64,000 nucleotides of DNA from Armigeres subalbatus (lineage: Eukaryota; Arthropoda; Insecta; Diptera; Culicidae), in assembly GCF_024139115.2 (NCBI RefSeq), contig NC_085141.1, positions 170,450,994-170,514,993 of the forward strand, in the 5' to 3' direction. Numbering within the stretch: position 1 is the first letter of the stretch; each line of letters begins with the position of its first letter. Shown piece by piece: positions 56,761 to 64,000 of the stretch. The position numbers were made by a program, and so were the translations under genes. The notes beneath the pieces are model-generated. The model had not been told where the DNA came from. It saw nothing but the letters and a program-made list of their open reading frames with translations, and did not search any database.

Positions 56761-56776
56761 GCGGGGGTCACCTGAT

Positions 56777-57053
56777 CTTCTTCTGCTTTTTCCCCTACAA
56801 CCCCCACTGGGACATTGGCGCCTTGCTGCTTAGTGTTGATTAAGCATTTCCACAGTTATAACCCGCGAGGTTACTAAACCTAGTTACCATTTTTGCATTC
56901 GTATATCATGAGGCTAACACGATGATACTTTTATGCCCAGGGAAGCCGAGACAATTTCCAAACCGAAAATTGCCTAGACTAGCACCAGGAATCGAACCCA
57001 GCCACCCTCAGCATGGTCGTGCTTTATAGCCACGCATCTTACCGCTAGGCCAA
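56777..57053 (-). mobile_element. Feilai-like SINE with 13-bp target duplication
   Basis: Left end 'cttcttctgctttttccc' (tail), then body phrases 'attaagcatttccacagtta' and 'cgtatatcatgaggctaaca', and the antisense head with B-box complement GGAATCGAACCC and 'accgctaggccaagg'. The duplication GGGGTCACCTGAT at 56,764-56,776 and GGGGTCGCCTGAT at 57,054-57,066 differs at one base. The 3' tail is altered but the element is close to full length. Confidence 0.92.
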
Positions 57054-57130
57054 GGGGTCGCCTGATACCTTAGGATTAAGGATATAGATGAAGTCATGTT
57101 GTCAGCTTTACCTAGTTACGCACTACGTAT

Positions 57131-58599
57131 CTCGTTTCCTGCGTAACATTGTGTTATTCGTGGAAAATAAATTAATAGAAATCTCAGTTACTTCTTCTTT
57201 TTATACGAAAAGGAATGAATTTGTAACGGGGAAATTGAAAATAAAACTCTATTTATCTGAATAACTTTCCCGCAAAATTGATAGTTATTTTCTGCTGTGT
57301 AGTATTTTTTCCACAACAAATTTCAATGTTGAATTCCAATGAAATGAACAAATAACAAATCTTGTGAATCGTTTGGATGGATTCGTAAGATTAATCATGT
57401 CACACAAAAAAACGCACTTTTATTTACATATATAGGTTTGCATAACTGTTTTGTGACAATAAAAACATATTATGATCTGACGCACGTTGGTTGGGTGAAC
57501 CTGTTGCTCGTCGTACGCAGTGTTCGCAGTTATATACCCAAAAATAATGTATTTATGACATACGGATTTATGCGTAAAATGTCACAGATAACCTCCCATG
57601 CAAATCAAATGTTCTCCTCCTAAACTCAGTTTCACACCATAAACAAAAATGCGTATAGAAATAGCGTTATTTAAACACATTATTGTTTCGCCAGTGCCTC
57701 AGACATCATTTAAAATTCCATCCGTGGAAACGATTGACGTAACTTTATTACGACAGTAACGATCAGCTTGGAACTATCGTAATTCTTCACTAATAACTTT
57801 TTGTTTGTTTCTGTACTAGCACTGTGATAGTGTTGTTTCGAACGAGCGACAGTCGCAAAACTGGCATTTGCCATCTTCTGCTGATCTCGAGAAGATTAGG
57901 GATTGCTCCTGGTGTTTTCTACTGCATTAAGTAGAGGACATGGAGCTCCATCAATTCAGGTGCTGGTTGGCCTAATAAATGGAAAATTTGCAGGCAAATA
58001 CAATTGTCGATGCCTGTCGCTTACATCTTAAAAAAGAGCAACGTTGAAATCGTTAACACAAAAAATATCTAAAGTACTTTGTGTCATTTCTATTCTTTTC
58101 TACAATATTGATTCAGCAAAAGTATATTGAACTAACAATTTAATTTTCAGTCAAAAACAATTTGAGACCATGAGGGAAACATAAGAGTTACTATATATAA
58201 TAAAATGAGCTGTAAATGACTATACATATTATACTTTATTTTGTTGAGATGTTTCCGAATGAAAATGAAAAGGCTAAATGAAATAAGTTCTTTGGAAAAT
58301 ATTGATATATGATCTTGATTTAATTGCAATTACATAGACTACTCAAGTAAATGTCACAATTATTTCGAAATCTCCTGAGTAACTCCAAATGCACGTCCAG
58401 ATATGGACTAATGATCGCATGGTGGCAACATAATCCGCTCATCATCTCACACGTACAAATTGGTGTAAATTGTATTGCCCCTAAGGTAATTGAATGGCCC
58501 AGCTCAATCAATCAACCAATCTGGCAGTTCGGCACCGAACACCGGTTCGTCTATGTTGTCATGGTTGAACAACACATTAGCTGTGTGGCAACATGTTTC
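57131..58599. other. Spacer without a recognisable gene
   Basis: AT-rich. Frames at 57,438-57,623 and 58,351-58,626 have no domain. No terminal repeats are seen. Confidence 0.45.
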
Positions 58600-58960
58600 T
58601 CTCTTTTTCGAACTGCATTTGCATAAAATATAAGCCAAGGTGAAGTTGAAAACGAAACATCACAGTCCGCCGGAGTGACTCCGGGGCTTTGACCTGCCAA
58701 GCAAGCTGCGCTGAGGAACAGTGAATAGGCAGGTCGACTGACGTGAACCAACGAGGGATTCAGCGGATTGCACAGCAATCAATTATCGATGGTGGTCCGG
58801 CCAATTAATTATCGCTGAGTGGTGTGAGGGCGGGTGAAACAAGTGGTGAACTGTGTGCGTTGAGTAAGCCACCTGAAAGTTCGGTAGCTGCGATGATCGA
58901 AACAATGACTGAGCACACCGGATGGTGTCCTGGACCGGTCTATTAATAAAATGCACAGGA
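58600..58960 (+). promoter_or_regulatory. Possible promoter/5' UTR region, weak
   Basis: A TATA-like CATAAAATATAAG at 58,622-58,634 is followed at about 30-35 bp by an initiator-like ATCACAGTCC (58,659-58,668). Downstream the sequence becomes GC-balanced and non-repetitive, unlike its AT-rich surroundings. The spacing is slightly long for a TATA/initiator pair. No clear coding start follows; the 81-codon frame at 58,922-59,167 is unidentified. Confidence 0.25.
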
Positions 58961-59541
58961 AGTAATTGGTTGAGCTACTGGGAGGCAGGAATATTGCGGT
59001 ATACCAATGGCAAAATAATTAAATTTCCGGTAAACGTTCATCGATATAGGGCACCGCAGCACAGGTTTAAAGTGGGCCGTAAACTGAAAAGCTTGCCCTG
59101 GATGAAATACTACCTTTTTCGTTGGTTCTATTCCTGTTCGGGTGTGCCACAGCAAAGTACAAGTTAATAGGACTAGTTAGAAGTTAAGGCCTTTCTCGAT
59201 GTCATTTAGAATAGCTGCCTTGCATCTCACTAACACAGAATAACAATTACCCACCTCCCCACTCTGATAACCATTGTGAAAAAAAATAATGTTGATATGA
59301 AAACCTCATCTGACTTTCATTCTACTTAAAAAGTTTCCGGACGAAGTCCGACACTCAATCTAGGCACTGATATATTTTCGAATTACATAGCGTTCCAATG
59401 ATTGGGTGGAAAAAACTCTTTTCTTCCAACCTGTGCATTAATGTCACCGACGATGACCTTTACGTCGTGTTTTGGACACTATCTGTAAATCTTATCTGGA
59501 TCCGATTTTGGATTGATTTGGATTTTGATCCGATAATATTA
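58961..59541. other. Spacer
   Basis: GC-balanced until about 59,160, then AT-rich. No domain or RNA was recognised. Confidence 0.4.
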
Positions 59542-59820
59542 GAGGCTTTCCTTAGCCTAGCGGTTAGATGCGCGGCTACGATGCAAGACCATGCTGAAGG
59601 TGGCTGGGTTCGATTTCCGATCGAGCTAGAAACTTTTCGAATTGATTAGGAAATTGTTTCGACTACCCAGGACATGAAAATATTATCGTATTAGCATGAT
59701 GTGTTAATGCAAATATGGTACACTGGCTTAGAAACCACGCAATTAATTATCATGGAAGTGCTTGATGAAAACTTAGCTACGAGGCGGCAATGTCCCAGTA
59801 ATGCCCATAAAGAGAAAATA
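59542..59820 (+). mobile_element. Feilai-like SINE, moderately decayed
   Basis: Sense copy. The head reads 'ctttccttagcctagcggtt' with 'ggtggctgggttcgatttcc'. The body holds 'tagcatgatgtgttaatgca' and 'cttagaaaccacgcaatt', and the tail 'gcggcaatgtcccagtaat'. Length is about 280 bp. The triplet tail is replaced by an A-rich run. Confidence 0.85.
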
Positions 59821-59889
59821 AAAGAGCGCCTTGCAACCGATCAGTCTTGATTGTTTTGAGTGCTCGATATAAGATGAAGAAATAAGATA

Positions 59890-61180
59890 AGGTACACTGG
59901 GGGAAGTGGAAAAGGAAAAATCGATAGTGCATGTTTGAATTAGTGTAAAACCAGTTTAAATGATTTAAATGCGTTCAATCAAAATGGGCTATCAAAAACA
60001 GTCAATTTTGCACCAACTGTGCGGTAATTCATACCATTTTGGTCGCTTGAAATTTATGGAAATAGATTTTAAAATTAAGAGTTGTTTTTCCACTTACCCT
60101 AGTAGGATGGGGTAAGTGGAAAACCCATGTTGCCTTTAGTTTCAATAGTGATGAGTAGTTACATATAACTAAAATCAATACGATAGTTGATCTGAGTATC
60201 TTTTGTGGAATAATTTCATTACCTTAACGGAATAGATCCTCAAGGAATTCTCGTAATAGCTAGGGGAGGGCTGGTTTTGTCTTTTCGGACACTAAGTGTA
60301 CGTAAAGTCTATATGTTCGCCCCAAAGATGAACATTTTAAAGGAAAAATGGGACTTACAGGGTTATAAACTAATCAACTTAGTTTAACGAATTGAAATGA
60401 TGTCTGTATGTGCGTATTTGTATGTATGTGTGTGCGCAAAACACGTACAAAATTATCAGCTATTCTTAAGCACTTGTCCTTAACCGATTTGTTTGCAAAA
60501 AAATTGCATTCAACGGTGAAACTTGTTAGGAATAAAAATTAATGTGAATTATACAATATATTTACCTATCAGTGCTATTTTTAACTTTCTTATATATTTT
60601 TTCATATCTAAAACATGTGAAAGGCATCAGTACCGATAGGTGGATTAATCAGGCATTTTCTCATTTATATGAGTCCAATCACCACTGGAATCACAATGAT
60701 AACAAAGAAGGAACATATTAAGATTCACAGCTATCGAAATAAACCCTGGAGGGAAGAAAAAAATGCGTAATTAGAACATTATCCACTTCCCCCGCAGTGT
60801 TTGATACCTGGGGTAAGTGTAAAATCTTTGAATTATTTGCTTTCTTGGTACAAACCACTACCAATTGAATGGGATTAGTTTAATTGTATTGTAATGGTTA
60901 CCTGTGATATAAATTCACTTGAAAAAAGAACAATTGGTGCAAATAAGAATTAATTTTATGAATGTAAAAATCAATTTTTCGCGAAACCTAAAATTACAGT
61001 TCAAGCGATAACCGTGTTAGTGTATGTGTTATACAAATTTCAACATAGTATTAGTGTGAGCATCAAAGTATAGCATTGCATGATGCTATGATGTGGTAAA
61101 AACTGTAAAGTATGTACAATTCCAATTTTTCGAGTCGATTTTTACACTTACCCCCTTTTTCCACTTCCCCCAGTGTACCT
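59890..61180. mobile_element. 1.29-kb non-autonomous TA element
   Basis: The ends are exact inverted copies: AGGTACACTGGGGGAAGTGG at the left and its complement ending CCAGTGTACCT at the right, with TA at 59,888-59,889 and 61,181-61,182. The motif GGGGTAAGTGGAAAA and variants also occurs internally in both orientations (about 60,090-60,125, 60,781-60,830, 61,140-61,160). No transposase frame. The TA flank suggests Tc1/mariner-type mobilisation. It is unusually long for a MITE. Confidence 0.88.
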
Positions 61181-61182
61181 TA

Positions 61183-61640
61183 ATGCTTTCTTTAAATGAA
61201 CACGTTTGTCCGAAAGAGGTTTGCCTCATAAAGGTAAGCGTTTTCAACTTTTCAAACAAGCCGAAAGTCTGCATCCTTGAATTTCAAAATGGTGTCAAAA
61301 ATCCATTTCCCGCTTCTACTCTTCGATCCCGTTACGGAAATACCCACTACCCTAAACCGACAGTCGGCCATCTTGAATATCAAATTTCAATTTCCGGCTT
61401 CTTTTCATTAAGCCCGTCCTGGCAATAATAGCCTGAATAGTCTTTTGTGGCCGAGTCACACATTGGAGATTGTAGTTATGCTACTTTCAGTTCGTATATT
61501 GAGAGGCATGATCATTATAATCATGTAGAGTTTCCCGCAGTTATGCGGCCTCACGCAACAAGGAAAGAGGAATTCTAAAAGCGGTGAGCGTTTTATATCT
61601 GAGTAGCTGCAAAATTAATTTGCTTATGGGAATCATGATT
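61183..61640. other. Spacer
   Basis: A 111-codon frame at 61,093-61,428 starts inside the TA element and has no domain. No gene is called. Confidence 0.4.
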
Positions 61641-61735
61641 AGTGGGCTTCGTGGCTGTGCGATTAGCGACGTCAATCGACGTCATGTGCTATGGAGTGTG
61701 GGTTCGATTCTCGCCCCGGTAAAGAGGAAACTTGT
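61641..61735 (+). repeat. tRNA-derived SINE head with long variable arm (Ser/Leu-like)
   Basis: 'Gggcttcgtggctgtgcgat' contains an A box (TGGCTGTGCGA), and 'gtgggttcgattctcgcccc' carries a perfect B box and a T-stem pairing. About 55 bp separate the boxes, with a stem (GACGTC repeated as 'gacgtcaatcgacgtc') in the anticodon region, which argues for a tRNA-Ser/Leu-type ancestor. It is not a functional tRNA, since no regular cloverleaf forms. Confidence 0.5.
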
Positions 61736-61970
61736 ATCATTCTAGGTGTTTAAGTGTTCAGGTTGTGCGACCTCTGGACGAGCGATGCTCCTGTCCTTTA
61801 TTACCACGCAAACGTCTACTAAACCACCGCTACCTGTACAATAAACTCACGCATTGGTACCTGTATGATGCTTGCACTAGAGTAGCGACCGAAATAAAGC
61901 ATCCGTATGCGGGTACATATGAATACCAATCTATGTTTACATTTTATTTACTGCTACTGAGTAACGGCAG

Positions 61971-62263
61971 CTGGGCTCTTAGCCGTGCGGTAAGATGCGC
62001 GGCTACAAAGCAAGACCATGCTGAGGGTGGCTGGGTTCGATTCTCGGTGCCGGTCTAGGCAATTTTCTGCTTAGAAATTTCCTCGACTTCCCTGGGCATA
62101 CAAGTATCATCTTGTTAGCCTCATGATATACGAATGCAGAAATAATAATTTGGCTTAGAAACCGCGCAGTTAATAGCTGTGGAAGTGCTTAATGAACAAT
62201 AAGTTGCGAGGCGGCAATGTCCCAGTGGGGGATGTATTGCCAATGATGATGAAGAAGAAGAAG
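61971..62263 (+). mobile_element. Feilai-like SINE, near full length
   Basis: The best sense copy: A box 'ttagccgtgcggtaagatgc', B box GGTTCGATTCTC, body 'gttagcctcatgatatacga', tail 'tgtcccagtgggggatgtat', then GAT and GAA triplets (62,244-62,263) as expected for this family. Frames overlapping it are not genes. No clear target duplication was seen. Confidence 0.93.
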
Positions 62264-62995
62264 TGACAGCAACTTGTTATAGCAGTTCGATATTCAGAAT
62301 CCTGCTTGCTAGCAATGAGAATCAGATTTGCAAAAAGATTGAGCTAAATGACTAACGAAATTATCTAATATGAAGCAGTGACACAAAGCCACCAAGCGCC
62401 CCAAACATTTCTATAAAAAATCAATTGTAACAATAAACAATTACCAAAAGGTTCCACAAAATAAATATTTATTTACCACAAAAAATGAACTTTCCGCCAC
62501 AAAAAACAATAAAGAGCAATACATACAAAAATGGTCACAAAACCTTCACAAGAAAGAGTCATCAATGGAAAAAATGCTCAGTTTTATTGATTTTTCACAT
62601 TTTTTTCAGTGAAATTTTCACATTCCTTTATTGCTTTTCATTGATTTTTGTGTTTGAAAGTTCTTAATTTTTTGTAAAAAAAATATGTTTTATGGGAAAA
62701 TTTGGTAATTGTTTATAGCTAAAATTAATTTATTTATGAAAATTTGGTACATTTTTCAATGAAATATTTTGATGGATTTTTCTACATTTAAATTGCCATT
62801 TTTGTGCTATGTGCTAATAATAATTATTGTTTGTGTCGTGGAAACATTTTTATTGTTTATGGAAATTTTGCATTATTTATGGAAATTTTATTTTTATTTA
62901 TTGCTTATACCCTGATTTCTAGGAAGACTTTATTTTAGTCAAAAAATACATCAGACTTGAAAGAACTTAAACATGTATAGCATGTATAGCTCAAC
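62264..62995. other. Extremely AT-rich, imperfectly palindromic spacer
   Basis: 'Caataaacaattaccaaaag' (about 62,433) is complementary to 'ttggtaattgtttata' (about 62,703), and 'ttatggaaatttt' is repeated several times. It resembles 42,860-43,045. It is possibly an old foldback remnant. No gene is visible. Confidence 0.4.
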
Positions 62996-63088
62996 TTCTT
63001 CTTCTTCTTGTTCTAATTGGCATTACATCCGCACACTGGGACAGAGCCGCCTCGCAGCTTAGTGTGCTTAATGAACACTTCCACAGTT
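62996..63088 (-). mobile_element. Feilai-like tail fragment cut by the LINE
   Basis: TTC triplets, then 'attggcattacatccgcaca' and 'cgcctcgcagcttagtgt', then 'cacttccacagttc' and an abrupt junction to the 3' end of the RTE-like LINE. The SINE head is missing on this side, so the LINE probably inserted into the SINE. Confidence 0.8.
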
Positions 63089-64000
63089 CATTCATTTCAT
63101 TTATTTAGTCTACATCTGAACAGATAACACTGAATCAACAATTCGACGCCACAATACACGGTTCGAGGCCGCATCTCCCCATCCTCGAATACGCCCCACG
63201 CTCGCCAAGTCGTTCTGCACCTGGTCTGCCCATCTCGCTCGCTGCGCTCCACGTCGTCTCGTACCTGCCGGATCGGAAGCGAACACCATCTTTGCAGCGT
63301 TGCTGTCCGGCATTCTTGCAACATGCCCTGCCCATCGTACCCTTCCGGCTTTAGCTACTTTCTGGATACTGGGTTCACCGTAGAGCTGGGCGAGCTCATG
63401 ATTCATTCTTCGCCGCCACACACCGTCTTCTTGCACACCGCCAAAGATGGTCCTAATCACCCGTCTCTCGAATACTCCGAGTGCTTGCAAGTCCTCCTCG
63501 AGCATTGTCCATGTTTCATGTCCGTAGAGGACAACCGGTCTTATTAGCGTCTTGTACATGACACATTCGGTGCGGTGGCGAATCTTTTTTGACCGCAGTT
63601 TCTTTTGGAGCCCGTAGTAGGCCCGACTTCCACAGATGATGCGGATTCGTATTTCACGACTGACATTGTTATCAGCCGTTAGCAAGGATCCGAGGTAGAC
63701 GAATTCCTCGACCACCTCGAAGGTATCCCCGTCTATCGTAACACTGCTTCCCAGGCGGGCCCTGTTGCGCTCTGTTCCGCCCACAAGCATGTACTTCGTC
63801 TTTGAGGCATTCACCACCAGTCCAACTTTTGTTGCTTCACGTTTCAGGCTGGTGTACAGTTCTGCCACCTTTGCAAATGTTCGGCCGACAATGTCCATGT
63901 CATCCGCGAAACAAATGAATTGACTGGATCTGTTAAAAATCTTACCCTGGCTGTTACACCCGGCTCTCCGCATGACACCTTCTAGCGCAATGTTGAACAA
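63089..64000 (-). mobile_element. RTE-like LINE, 3' part, better preserved copy
   Basis: Runs off the window. The 3' tail (complement 'ttcatttatttagtctacat') and coding sequence match 12,569-13,900, but without its numerous deletions. The element must continue beyond 64,000 for about another 2.3 kb if full length. Confidence 0.9.
63110..64000 (-). CDS. RTE-like reverse transcriptase C-terminal part, open to window edge
   Basis: An uninterrupted frame of 296 codons ends at 63,110; its start lies outside the window. It begins within the RT palm (LFNIALEGVMRRAG), followed by QFICFADDMDIVGRT with the catalytic F-A-D-D at 63,887-63,910. Next come KVGLVVNASKTKYMLVGG (RT domain end) and FVYLGS. The conserved LINE C-terminal region follows, with YYGLQKKLRSK, RVIRTIFGG and GRVRWAGHVARMPDSN. 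RTE proteins combine an N-terminal endonuclease with this RT. The open frame suggests a relatively young copy. Whether the endonuclease part is intact cannot be seen. Confidence 0.9.
   Translation of the reverse strand: MFNIALEGVMRRAGCNSQGKIFNRSSQFICFADDMDIVGRTFAKVAELYTSLKREATKVGLVVNASKTKYMLVGGTERNRARLGSSVTIDGDTFEVVEEFVYLGSLLTADNNVSREIRIRIICGSRAYYGLQKKLRSKKIRHRTECVMYKTLIRPVVLYGHETWTMLEEDLQALGVFERRVIRTIFGGVQEDGVWRRRMNHELAQLYGEPSIQKVAKAGRVRWAGHVARMPDSNAAKMVFASDPAGTRRRGAQRARWADQVQNDLASVGRIRGWGDAASNRVLWRRIVDSVLSVQM

Noticed and set aside
61641..61735. Functional tRNA-Ser/Leu gene
   Set aside because: It has A and B boxes but no regular cloverleaf, and there is extra sequence in the anticodon region.
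61732..62058. 108-codon frame
   Set aside because: It ends inside the Feilai copy at 61,971, and the rest has no domain.

Overview
This window looks like AT-rich, repeat-dense, non-coding DNA of an Aedes-type (culicine) mosquito. The main evidence is at least eight copies or fragments of a tRNA-derived SINE with a GAA-type triplet tail. They match the published description of Feilai of Aedes aegypti and sit alongside BEL/Pao and several LINE remnants and many miniature inverted-repeat elements (MITEs). The species cannot be settled from sequence alone. I found no complete host protein-coding gene, no true tRNA or rRNA gene, no CRISPR and no bacterial feature.

Layout: (1) 1-17,196 is copy A of a long same-orientation duplication. 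Copy B is at 30,011-45,717. The copies are collinear but differ by many discrete insertions, several of them clean transposon filled/empty site pairs. Copy A also carries many small deletions. (2) 17,352-24,960 is a frame-broken BEL/Pao retrotransposon (gag, aspartic protease, RT with YVDDY, RNase H, integrase). It has no visible 5' LTR, is interrupted by an antisense LINE at 18,948-20,940, and carries a Feilai copy with an 11-bp target duplication. (3) 24,960-30,010 is spacer DNA with two decayed Feilai heads and one GC-rich possible exon. (4) 45,718-52,960 is spacer DNA with three long hairpin elements and a 0.8-kb pyrimidine tract. (5) 52,970-56,760 holds the remains of an R1/LOA-group LINE on the minus strand, with a palindromic element in the RT and a 23-bp minisatellite between the ORF1-like and endonuclease parts. 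(6) 57,000-63,090 holds Feilai copies, a 1.29-kb TA-flanked inverted-repeat element and other SINE heads. (7) 63,089-64,000 is the 3' end of an RTE-like LINE whose reading frame is open to the window edge. A frame-broken relative about 3.2 kb long is at 12,569-15,748.

The regions do not form a pathway. What can be read is a history of nested and allelic transposition. The A/B pair acts as a natural before/after comparison that dates several insertions relative to the duplication or haplotype split. Host-like candidates (28,160-28,492; 33,453-33,806; 37,576-37,902; 58,600-58,960) are weak and are labelled so. I did not find a convincing new functional system. The most distinctive structures are long palindromic elements, including one whose arms both carry Pol III promoter-like boxes, and a minisatellite with an inverted segment.
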